Assembly (NCBI GenBank): GCA_043812755.1
Contig: JBDRLV010000057.1
Span: 1 to 9,106, forward strand
Source: JBDRLV01 sp043812755
Lineage (GTDB): Bacteria > Patescibacteriota > Patescibacteriia > UBA9934 > GWF2-40-263
DNA length: 9,106 bases
Direction: 5' to 3'
In this document: one piece after another, positions 1-4,903 of the stretch
How positions within the stretch are numbered: the stretch's first letter is position 1
Layout: each line of letters opens with the position of its first letter
Notes under the pieces: model-generated
Told to the model about the DNA's origin: nothing
Database searches by the model: none
Seen by the model: only the letters and a program-made list of their open reading frames with translations
Made by a program: the position numbers and the translations under genes

Positions 1-692
1 TCGTTCTTTGCTTTTTTCTTTTCTCTAAACAATTCGTGCAAACGAGCATCAAGCAAAACCAACTCTTGTTTCCATCGAACGACATCTTGCGCATTTACAT
101 ACACACGATTTTCAGCAGACTCATTTTTCAAATAAGGGACATCATACACTAGAATACCAACTTCCTGTGGCCTACTTACAAAATCTCTTTTTGCTGCCTT
201 TATCACCCACTCCTCAACAACTGATGGATGAACTTTTTCACTAAGCATCTTTTGTAATTTATGCTTAAAACCTGTCTGAACCAAACTGCTAGTAATCAAT
301 CCGATTCTATCTCCTGGTTCAATATCATAAGCACCAATCTGTTGAGATTGAGAGCCTGATTCAAGAGTTTTGCATGCTCCATCTCTGCAAACAACAAGCT
401 CATTTGAATCTCCTAAAGCACAATACATTCTTTGTTTTGTGTTTGGAATTGAAATTATTTTAACAAAAGAAAAATGAGCTTTTGGCAACTTTCCAACAAG
501 TGTCTTTGATCTGGCCACAGCATACGAATGCACCATACTATTCACCTTGCTCTTATGTTCAATAATATTTTCAACCTCTTCATGCAATGCTTCACCCAAC
601 TCCTTATTGATATAATCAGCAATAGATTTCTTTTTTGCCAAAACCAATAATCCCATATCGTGATTTTTAATTGTAACTACATTGTTTAACAT
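1..692 (-). CDS. PP2C-like phosphatase homologue, probably degenerate (3' end outside window)
   Basis: An open minus-strand frame runs from an ATG at 692 off the left edge, giving 230 visible residues without a stop. Residues 73-140 resemble the second half of a PP2C-family Ser/Thr phosphatase. A beta hairpin around Y90-C91-A92-L93-G94-D95-S96 leads to CRDG (102-105), where PP2Cs have their GDSR strand, and IEPGDRIGLITSSL (125-137) sits where they have pGDrllLcSDGL. The metal-binding Asp-Gly of SDG is replaced by Ser-Ser, and the late DN motif is not visible around 172-184, where I see RPQEVGILVYDV. The fold is therefore an inference from pattern, and activity looks doubtful: a pseudophosphatase or binding domain is possible. 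The C-terminal visible part (200-230) is helical and Lys-rich. No Shine-Dalgarno sequence precedes the ATG; an extended -10 box lies 9 bases upstream, implying a nearly leaderless mRNA. Start is favoured by that geometry; M13 is the alternative. Confidence 0.55.
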   Translation of the reverse strand, partial: MLNNVVTIKNHDMGLLVLAKKKSIADYINKELGEALHEEVENIIEHKSKVNSMVHSYAVARSKTLVGKLPKAHFSFVKIISIPNTKQRMYCALGDSNELVVCRDGACKTLESGSQSQQIGAYDIEPGDRIGLITSSLVQTGFKHKLQKMLSEKVHPSVVEEWVIKAAKRDFVSRPQEVGILVYDVPYLKNESAENRVYVNAQDVVRWKQELVLLDARLHELFREKKKAKN

Positions 693-701
693 AACATACA
701 T

Positions 702-729
702 AGTATAGCAGAATTTTTGATTGTTAAGA
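702..729 (-). promoter_or_regulatory. Promoter with extended -10, upstream of the PP2C-like gene
   Basis: On the minus strand TGC-TATACT (710 down to 702) is a good extended -10 box. A weak -35 (TTCTTA) lies 17 bases further upstream. The predicted transcription start, about 7 bases after the -10, is near 695, only about 3 bases before the ATG at 692, so translation would be leaderless. Confidence 0.5.
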
Positions 730-741
730 ATAAATAAGCAC

Positions 742-825
742 TGTGTCCCCCCTTATTAAGGGGGTTGTCGATCACAAGGCGCTAACCCCTCCTACCCTCC
801 CCTTGAAAAGGGGAGGAACCGACAA
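742..825. repeat. GC-rich palindromic intergenic element (REP/MITE-like)
   Basis: Two strong hairpins lie side by side. CCCCCTTA-T-TAAGGGGG (748-764) has an 8-bp stem. CCTCCCCTT-GAA-AAGGGGAGG (796-816) has a 9-bp stem. A shorter inverted pair, TTGTCG (765-770) and CGACAA (820-825), brackets the second one. The minus strand carries closely spaced G-runs between about 816 and 784. No coding frame fits. The composition is unlike the AT-rich flanks. It resembles the short palindromic repeats dispersed in many bacterial genomes, but copy number cannot be judged here. Confidence 0.5.
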
Positions 826-850
826 AAAAACCGCAGAGTAAATCTGCGGT
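824..850 (-). terminator. Rho-independent terminator of the lipoprotein gene
   Basis: On the minus strand ACCGCAGA pairs with TCTGCGGT across a 5-base loop (850 to 830), followed directly by a run of seven T (830-824). It lies 20 bases after the stop codon of the lipoprotein gene. Confidence 0.9.
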
Positions 851-870
851 ACGTTTCTAACAAAAATCGA

Positions 871-1539
871 TTATTGCATGCTCTCTGGGGGATCCCTAAG
901 CACGAAATCACACTCATGTTTCTTTGTGTCTGCTGGAGCTGCGGGTCTGCACGATGAGTACTCAACACAATGCTCATCGCCACGGTCTCCACAGTTGGCA
1001 ACGTCTACATCTTCAAAGCACTCATTGTCCATGGAACAAAGGATCCAGCTACCATCAAGTTTTTGATACTCGTGAAAATGAATACGGCCACCAAAAACAC
1101 CTTCACTTGAACAATGCGACATCATAAAGGCGTCAATTTCCTCTGTGTAAAAATGCTCAAGTTGCTCTTGATCCATTGTGCTAAAAGCAGAGCTTGGCGG
1201 TTGAACAGACCCTTGGACAATGTATGGAATGCAAGTGTTGTAATCAACGCAATCCATGTCATCACCATCACCTTTTCCTCCACTCTCAGACGCTTCAATG
1301 TGCTTCTGCATGCACTCTTGTTCCATGAAACACTGAACCTGTGAGCGATCAGATTTCACATACACATGAGAATGGATTGCTGAACCATCCTCTTGGCGGT
1401 CTCTATTGTGTGATAAAAACCAGCCATCTGCTTGTGCATCATACAGCTCATCCATCCCTTCATATCCTTGAGGCGCAGTCTGAGATCTGGCGCAGGAAGC
1501 AATCAGCATTACAAGGAACAGCCTTATTGTATTTCTCAT
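871..1539 (-). CDS. Putative lipoprotein with two tandem His/Cys-rich domains
   Basis: 222 residues. The N terminus has a short basic part, a hydrophobic stretch and the lipobox-like I13-A14-S15-C16, so the mature protein is probably lipidated at C16 and displayed outside the cytoplasmic membrane. The rest is two diverged copies of one domain, about 34-105 and 132-199. From D38/D136 to C76/C174 they align with a constant offset of 98 residues and no gap. Shared positions are SH (43-44 and 141-142), IHxH (55-58 and 153-156), Y60/Y158, K62/K160 and the cysteines C70, C76, C97, C103 matched by C168, C174, C191, C197. Each ends with CVxYxxCxP. Paired cysteines suggest disulfides in an exported protein; the histidines could bind metal, which is inference. 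I do not recognise a named family. An AAGGAGGAG ribosome site 7 bases before the ATG fixes the start. It has its own promoter and terminator. Confidence 0.85.
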   Translation of the reverse strand: MRNTIRLFLVMLIASCARSQTAPQGYEGMDELYDAQADGWFLSHNRDRQEDGSAIHSHVYVKSDRSQVQCFMEQECMQKHIEASESGGKGDGDDMDCVDYNTCIPYIVQGSVQPPSSAFSTMDQEQLEHFYTEEIDAFMMSHCSSEGVFGGRIHFHEYQKLDGSWILCSMDNECFEDVDVANCGDRGDEHCVEYSSCRPAAPADTKKHECDFVLRDPPESMQ

Positions 1540-1576
1540 GTCTTCTCCTCCTTATGTGAGAACATTGAGACAGTAC

Positions 1577-1605
1577 AATTTAGCAGGATAAGCGATGTTT
1601 GTCAA
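1577..1605 (-). promoter_or_regulatory. Strong sigma70-type promoter of the lipoprotein gene
   Basis: TTGACA (1605-1600), a 17-base spacer and TAAATT (1582-1577), with TGC before the -10. The expected start near 1570 gives a leader of about 30 bases carrying the AAGGAGGAG site. Confidence 0.75.
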
Positions 1606-1628
1606 TAGGTGCAGAACAACATCTCGTG

Positions 1629-1657
1629 TTCCTGTCAAGCGCTTTGAATGTTATAAT
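1629..1657 (+). promoter_or_regulatory. Extended -10 promoter of the SdpI-family gene
   Basis: TGT-TATAAT (1649-1657) is a consensus -10 with the TG extension; the -35 (TTCCTG, 1629-1634, spacer 17) is weak. Only 8 bases separate the -10 from the ATG at 1666, so the message would begin at or next to the start codon. Confidence 0.6.
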
Positions 1658-1665
1658 GTAATCAT

Positions 1666-2313
1666 ATGACAAAAGTAAAATATTCAACAGCGATAATTTC
1701 TATTTTAATTTTCATTTCATTCTTCATGGCTGCTTACTTATATCCATATTTTCCGCAAAGTGTTGCATCACACTGGAATGTTAATGGTCAAGTTGATGGA
1801 TACATGCCAAAATTTTGGGGGCTATTTCTTATGCCACTTATTTCGATTGTAATGATGGTGCTTTTTATTCTTCTTCCAAAAATTGACCCACTCAAAAAAA
1901 ATATTCAAAAATTTCAAAAATACTACGATGGTTTTATTGTACTTATAGTGCTGTACCTGTTTTATATTTATTCTCTAACAATTGTTTGGCAAGCAGGATT
2001 TCAATTCAATATGATGCGAGCTCTTGCCCCTGCATTTGGAGTTTTGTTTATATATATTGGAATAATGCTCAAACACACAAAGCGAAACTGGTTTATTGGT
2101 ATTCGTACGCCTTGGACAATGAGCAATGATACAGTGTGGAAAAAAACACATGAACTTGGTGCAAAGCTTTTTATTGCGTCAGGAATACTTTCACTGTTTG
2201 GAATACTTTTCCCATATCAAGCTATTTTGCTTGTACTGGCACCAATAATAATTTCGTGTATATATATCATTATTTACTCATACATGGAATTCAAAAGAAT
2301 TGAAAAAAAATAA
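1666..2313 (+). CDS. DUF1648/SdpI-family membrane protein
   Basis: 215 residues. Helix 1 (about 7-27) is followed by the DUF1648 signature: YPYFP, then SHWNVNGQVDGY (35-46) and a second helix ending in LLPKIDP. Two further hydrophobic stretches come next (about 91-107 and 119-134), then the SdpI-type segment KRNWFIGIRTPWTMSNDTVW (139-158) with K-x-x-H-E-L-G-A-K, and two last helices, giving about six membrane spans. The Bacillus SdpI protein gives immunity to the SdpC toxin and helps sequester its repressor. Most homologues have no known ligand, and no SdpC-like gene or ArsR-type regulator is visible nearby, so immunity is unproven here. There is no ribosome site; the extended -10 lies 8 bases before the ATG, implying leaderless translation. 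The next gene on the same strand starts 50 bases later and shares its terminator. Confidence 0.9.
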   Translation: MTKVKYSTAIISILIFISFFMAAYLYPYFPQSVASHWNVNGQVDGYMPKFWGLFLMPLISIVMMVLFILLPKIDPLKKNIQKFQKYYDGFIVLIVLYLFYIYSLTIVWQAGFQFNMMRALAPAFGVLFIYIGIMLKHTKRNWFIGIRTPWTMSNDTVWKKTHELGAKLFIASGILSLFGILFPYQAILLVLAPIIISCIYIIIYSYMEFKRIEKK

Positions 2314-2363
2314 GTAATAGGTTAGGGTGTTGAAGATGCTGAAACAACGCATAAGGAGGAGAA

Positions 2364-2672
2364 ATGATCTTTACTATTACAATTACTTTCCTTGTGCTGT
2401 GTAATTTGGCACTTGGATGGCACTCATTTTTCAATCTGCTGATGTTAGGCACGTTTGATAAACATGAGCAAAAGACAGTTTTGTTCACAAAGCTGATTGG
2501 AACTCCTGATCGTATTGCAAGTCATACTAACTTTTATGCAGTAAGTATATTGGGTTTGCTGATAATTCCAACAACACTGATAGTATATATCTTCTTTTGG
2601 CCATTCAGTTGTTCTTTAGAAATATATCTGCTTCGACAAAAGAAAAAAACACTCATGCCTAAACCGCTCTAG
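2364..2672 (+). CDS. Small membrane protein of unknown function
   Basis: 102 residues with two hydrophobic segments, about 2-28 and 57-80. Between them lies a polar loop with the sequence FDKHEQ and a GTPDRIASHTNFY stretch. A basic C-terminal tail ends RQKKKTLMPKPL. An excellent ribosome site (AAGGAGGA, 4 bases before the ATG) fixes the start, in contrast to the leaderless-looking gene before it. It is probably cotranscribed with the SdpI-family gene. The stop codon lies inside the loop of the terminator. I do not recognise a family. A partner of the upstream membrane protein is possible from position alone. Confidence 0.7.
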   Translation: MIFTITITFLVLCNLALGWHSFFNLLMLGTFDKHEQKTVLFTKLIGTPDRIASHTNFYAVSILGLLIIPTTLIVYIFFWPFSCSLEIYLLRQKKKTLMPKPL

Positions 2673-2683
2673 CGGTTTTTTCT
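2661..2683 (+). terminator. Rho-independent terminator of the SdpI-family unit
   Basis: AAACCGC-TCTA-GCGGTTT (2661-2678) followed by a T-rich tail. The TAG stop of the small membrane protein (2670-2672) overlaps the loop and the 3' arm. Confidence 0.85.
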
Positions 2684-2693
2684 TTTGCATGTG

Positions 2694-3473
2694 CTATTTG
2701 TGATTTTTTTGTGTCCCACATTGTGTCCCACCTGGTCCAAATGTGGGACACAAAAAAGCAGTTGTATTCAAATACCTATACAAATTCTTAAAACCATTAA
2801 AATTCAAATATCCTATTTCAGTTTTGTCTAATACTAATCGTAGCAGATCAACCATGTTTTCACTATCAAAAAATATATCAGCATTTTCCCTTACAATATT
2901 GCGAGCAACAACCCCACCAAACCCAACAAACAAATCAGCTGTACCCTTGGTAGCTAAATCAGAAGCAGCGTCACCAATAAAAACAGCGAGTTTGTCTTCA
3001 CACAAATGTGGCTCAATGGCATTTGCCTTACCTCCACTTTTGCACAACATACTGTCATCACTTATTCCTGTGTACTCACCCTGATCGTCAAAGTACAAAA
3101 AATTTGAAATAACATGATCCTTGTCAATATTCAGGCTTTGACCAACAGGCCCTGCTATTTCGTAAAAGTTAGATGTTACAATATAAACTTCCTTTTTGAG
3201 AAATTGAAGAGCATGAAAAGTTTCAGCAATTCCCTCAACAAGATTTCGTTTGCAATACAATATAACCTGATCAATGTCAGCACGGCACGGAGCAATCATA
3301 TCCATTTTTTTTGCAAATACGTCTTCAAGACGAACCTCGCCGTTCATTGATGCCTCAGTCATTTTTTCAACTTCAGGGCCAATCCCCTTCATTTTTGCAA
3401 GCAAATCTAAAGTTTCAGTAGCTACAATAGTACTGTCAAAGTCAAAGAAAAATTGTTGGTATTGTTTTTGCAT
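2694..3473 (-). CDS. SerB-like HAD-superfamily phosphatase
   Basis: 259 residues. HAD motif I is D11-F-D13-S-T15, with D11 the expected phospho-acceptor and D13 the acid/base. Motif II is at VTS (99-101), motif III at SGGK (K149), and motif IV at IGDAASD (166-172). The pattern STIVATETLDLLA near the start, FLYFDDQGEYTGI (125-137) and GFGGVVARNIVRENAD (184-199) match phosphoserine phosphatases of the SerB/PSPH type, which make serine from phosphoserine in the cytoplasm. Motif II normally reads ISGG in that family, and here it is VTSN, so the substrate may differ; I withhold the symbol. The usual length is about 210-230, and residues 239-257 are encoded by a perfect inverted repeat, so the tail looks acquired. 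No ribosome site is visible. No terminator of its own is evident; the gene converges on the plus-strand terminator at 2661-2683. Confidence 0.85.
   Translation of the reverse strand: MQKQYQQFFFDFDSTIVATETLDLLAKMKGIGPEVEKMTEASMNGEVRLEDVFAKKMDMIAPCRADIDQVILYCKRNLVEGIAETFHALQFLKKEVYIVTSNFYEIAGPVGQSLNIDKDHVISNFLYFDDQGEYTGISDDSMLCKSGGKANAIEPHLCEDKLAVFIGDAASDLATKGTADLFVGFGGVVARNIVRENADIFFDSENMVDLLRLVLDKTEIGYLNFNGFKNLYRYLNTTAFLCPTFGPGGTQCGTQKNHK
2705..2757. repeat. Perfect 18-bp inverted repeat with 17-base loop
   Basis: The arm TTTTTTGTGTCCCACATT (2705-2722) is exactly complementary to 2740-2757. The word GTGTCCCAC appears again in the loop (2723-2731). Each strand has its T-run in the 5' arm and its A-run in the 3' arm, so this is not a normal intrinsic terminator. 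It lies within the last codons of the phosphatase gene and looks like an inserted palindromic repeat. Confidence 0.7.
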
Positions 3474-3489
3474 AATTTAAAATGATTTG

Positions 3490-3614
3490 GTGAGGTGCAG
3501 AAATAAGATGAGATGCGCAGGGCTGGAGCTTGCAAAACGTCAAGCTGTATACAGACATACAGCGAGAATTTTTGGAAGCGAAGCCCAAGCAGATCGCTTA
3601 TTTCTGTGCCTCAC
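3490..3614. ncRNA. Candidate structured RNA or mobile palindromic element
   Basis: The ends pair over 18 positions: 3490-3507 with 3597-3614. All are Watson-Crick except two adjacent wobbles, U3496-G3608 and G3497-U3607, which pair only in plus-strand RNA. Inside are GGGCT (3520-3524) with AGCCC (3582-3586), AGCTTG/CAAGCT (3527-3532, 3541-3546), and GCTGTAT/ATACAGC (3544-3550, 3557-3563). The last two overlap and so are alternatives. Frames through it look non-coding. It sits between the candidate terminator at 3615 and the phosphatase start. A weak plus-strand promoter (TTGGTA-16-TAAAAT, ending 3483) would start RNA near 3490, but no plus-strand terminator follows. I do not recognise a known RNA class; a dispersed repeat is equally possible. 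Confidence 0.4.
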
Positions 3615-3640
3615 AAAAAAAACATGCCCCGGCGAGGGCA
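3615..3640 (-). terminator. Candidate attenuator terminator
   Basis: On the minus strand TGCCC (3640-3636) pairs with GGGCA (3629-3625) over a 6-base loop, then TG and a run of eight T (3622-3615). The stem is short but GC-rich. It cannot serve the 3825-4550 gene, which has its own terminator at 3788-3812, so it should end a separate transcript starting near 3734. Confidence 0.5.
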
Positions 3641-3673
3641 ATCAATGACAACTAGTATATACAACATCAATGA

Positions 3674-3730
3674 CTACCTCGCTCTATGGCGGGTTGCGCA
3701 TGTGATTGATGATGAGTTCTTAATATTCAT
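3674..3730 (-). CDS. Possible leader peptide with three tandem Ser codons
   Basis: The frame ATG at 3730 to TAG at 3676-3674 encodes 18 residues, MNIKNSSSITCATRHRAR. Ser 6-8 are three TCA codons in a row. The ATG starts about 10 bases after a good -10 box, matching the leaderless geometry seen elsewhere in this window; no ribosome site is present. The next minus-strand gene is a phosphoserine-phosphatase-like gene, so a serine-sensing leader is an attractive reading. The frame is short enough to arise by chance. Confidence 0.3.
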   Translation of the reverse strand: MNIKNSSSITCATRHRAR

Positions 3731-3740
3731 ACTAAAAGTG

Positions 3741-3769
3741 ATTCTATCATCAAAAAAAACTCGTGTCAA
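3741..3769 (-). promoter_or_regulatory. Good sigma70-type promoter upstream of the phosphatase leader
   Basis: TTGACA (3769-3764), exactly 17 bases, then TAGAAT (3746-3741). The predicted start near 3734 lies some 260 bases upstream of the phosphatase ATG. It lies downstream of the terminator of the 3825-4550 gene, so it serves a separate transcript. Confidence 0.65.
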
Positions 3770-3787
3770 ATTATTTTATCAACAATT

Positions 3788-3812
3788 AAAAAAGGCGAGA
3801 AAAAGTCTCGCC
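3788..3812 (-). terminator. Rho-independent terminator of the 241-residue unknown gene
   Basis: On the minus strand GGCGAGA pairs with TCTCGCC across a 5-base loop (3812-3794) and is followed by six T (3793-3788). It lies 12 bases after the stop codon. Confidence 0.9.
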
Positions 3813-3824
3813 ATTACGAAAATG

Positions 3825-4550
3825 TTACCATCCAGCTGCTCTCTTGAAGCCTGAGCCCTTTCGAGGGACTCGACGGATGCGATGGCAGGAAACCAACTCG
3901 TCACCTAAAACCACAAACACCCATCCGTATCGTTGAAAGTACTTTGCCTGCTTTACAATCTCAACCTCATTGGGGAGATCGCAATAACTAAGCAATTCAC
4001 GCTCTGGACTGCTCAAGAGCCTGAACAGATGTCGCAATAACCACTGCCGGTTTCCTACACGCTTGTGCAATGGGTTGTCACGCTCAAAAGCTTCAACAAA
4101 GCAATCAAATATCGTAGTTGCAATTCTGATACTCTGATCACCCACATAAAGGATTGCAAGATACCCAGGCATCTCAACAGGCACAACAGCCTTGTTGTAT
4201 TGGTAGATCTTATGAGCTGGTGTAAGCTCCTTAAACTGTGCGTTGGCAAGCAAGAAATCTCTTGTGTCAATTCGAACTTCTTCAGTTGGAAATAGGAATC
4301 CTTCCCATTTCTCATCCTGAAAAGAAACCTCACATTCAATAGCAAACTCTGCGATTGCAAAACGAATCTCACTGTATGAAAAGATTCGTCTTAATCGACG
4401 CAGTCGCAAACCAACTTCACGCGTGATTTCATTCCACGCTTTTATTTCAATGAACAAGCCTCTGTTGCTCTTGAACATTCGTTTGCTTTCAAAAGCACCA
4501 GGGCCTTTTGCAAGGACCTCCCAGAAAATTTTAAGGATTTTCCCAGTCAT
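3825..4550 (-). CDS. Conserved-looking protein of unknown function
   Basis: 241 residues from the ATG at 4550. An in-frame ATG at 4601 would add 17 residues, but a strong promoter has its predicted start near 4598, downstream of that codon, so the 4550 start (weak AGGC site 7 bases upstream) is preferred. The protein is rich in basic residues: RLRRLRRIF (49-57) and a C-terminal tail HRIRRVPRKGSGFKR (223-237), which might touch nucleic acid or membrane. Residues 60-100 look like alternating strands (FAIAEFAIECEVSF), 129-150 continue as beta (YLAILYVGDQSIRIATTIF), and 160-200 look helical. No signal peptide or membrane span is present. I recognise no family. It is divergent from the 4702-6099 unit and shares its control region. 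Confidence 0.75.
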   Translation of the reverse strand: MTGKILKIFWEVLAKGPGAFESKRMFKSNRGLFIEIKAWNEITREVGLRLRRLRRIFSYSEIRFAIAEFAIECEVSFQDEKWEGFLFPTEEVRIDTRDFLLANAQFKELTPAHKIYQYNKAVVPVEMPGYLAILYVGDQSIRIATTIFDCFVEAFERDNPLHKRVGNRQWLLRHLFRLLSSPERELLSYCDLPNEVEIVKQAKYFQRYGWVFVVLGDELVSCHRIRRVPRKGSGFKRAAGW

Positions 4551-4604
4551 TTTCTTGCCTTTTGTTAAAGGTTGCCTGTGGCACCAATTTGCCAAAAGCA
4601 TATT

Positions 4605-4633
4605 AGTGTATCACATTTTTGCGATTTTGTCAA
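4605..4633 (-). promoter_or_regulatory. Promoter of the 241-residue unknown gene
   Basis: TTGACA (4633-4628), a 17-base spacer and TACACT (4610-4605) with a TG extension. Predicted start about 4598, giving a leader of nearly 50 bases to the ATG at 4550. Confidence 0.7.
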
Positions 4634-4650
4634 TAATTTGTTGATTGGCT

Positions 4651-4690
4651 ATATTAAAAACCGTTGACAATATTAAAAAAATATGATAAT
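4651..4690 (+). promoter_or_regulatory. Probable promoter and direct repeat for the 66/399-residue unit
   Basis: TTGACA (4664-4669) is followed by GATAAT (4685-4690) with a short 15-base spacer; a 17-base spacer would use the poorer TAATTA. ATATTAAAAA occurs at 4651-4660 and again at 4670-4679, one copy on each side of the -35 box and 19 bases apart, so it could be an operator. The predicted start, about 4697, lies just before the ATG at 4702. The facing TTGACA of the divergent gene is about 30 bases away. Confidence 0.5.
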
Positions 4691-4701
4691 TATGTTAACT
4701 A

Positions 4702-4903
4702 ATGTTTTGAACACATACGCGAGTTCAATTATGAATTTGCGCCTGTGCTTGAGACGTCAAGCAAGGATGATCTTTTTACTGCCCTTTGGGCACTGATATT
4801 CCGCCTGAGGCATTCCCTGCCAATGGCACTGGCTTTGCAAGATGGTCTTGCACAGCAAATGCGGACGCGCTTTCACAAAAAACGGTATAGGGAAAAATCA
4901 TGA
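4702..4903 (+). CDS. Small protein of about 66 residues with frameshifted start, ATGA overlap with next gene
   Basis: A frame open from 4703 to TGA at 4901-4903 encodes a plausible protein: EHIREFNYEFAPVLETSS, then a hydrophobic helix-like LFTALWALIFRLRHSLP and a basic end (RTRFHKKRYREKS). It has no in-frame ATG before 4823 and no good alternative start except GTG at 4745, which lacks a ribosome site. The ATG at 4702, about 11 bases after the -10, reads ATG TTT TGA and stops. Dropping one T from the TTTT run (4705-4708), or a +1 shift at TTT-TGA, joins it to the long frame and yields 66 residues beginning M-F-E-H-I. The stop overlaps the next start (ATGA at 4900-4903), a typical coupling arrangement that supports the frame being real. 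Function is unknown. It may be a mutation, an assembly error or a programmed +1 shift. Confidence 0.45.

Noticed and set aside
2705..2757. Intrinsic terminator for the phosphatase gene
   Set aside because: The hairpin ends in an A-run on both strands, with the T-run in the 5' arm, so no U-tract follows the stem.
3490..3614. Integron attC site, SRP RNA, 6S RNA or T-box
   Set aside because: There are no GTTRRRY/RYYYAAC ends, no conserved SRP loop, no T-box motif (GGNACCGCG-like), and the length and bulge pattern do not convincingly match 6S RNA.
3513..3854. Open plus-strand frame of 113 codons
   Set aside because: It runs through the palindromic element, the attenuator-like region, a terminator and the end of the 241-residue gene. 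Its composition is not protein-like and no promoter or ribosome site fits.
4551..4601. Extended start of the 241-residue protein at ATG 4601
   Set aside because: The TTGACA-17-TACACT promoter predicts transcription beginning near 4598, so this codon would not be in the message.
4692..4796. Plus-strand frame of 34 codons starting at ATG 4692
   Set aside because: Its start lies upstream of the predicted transcription start and it has no ribosome site. The overlapping frame ending at 4903 looks more protein-like and couples to the next gene.
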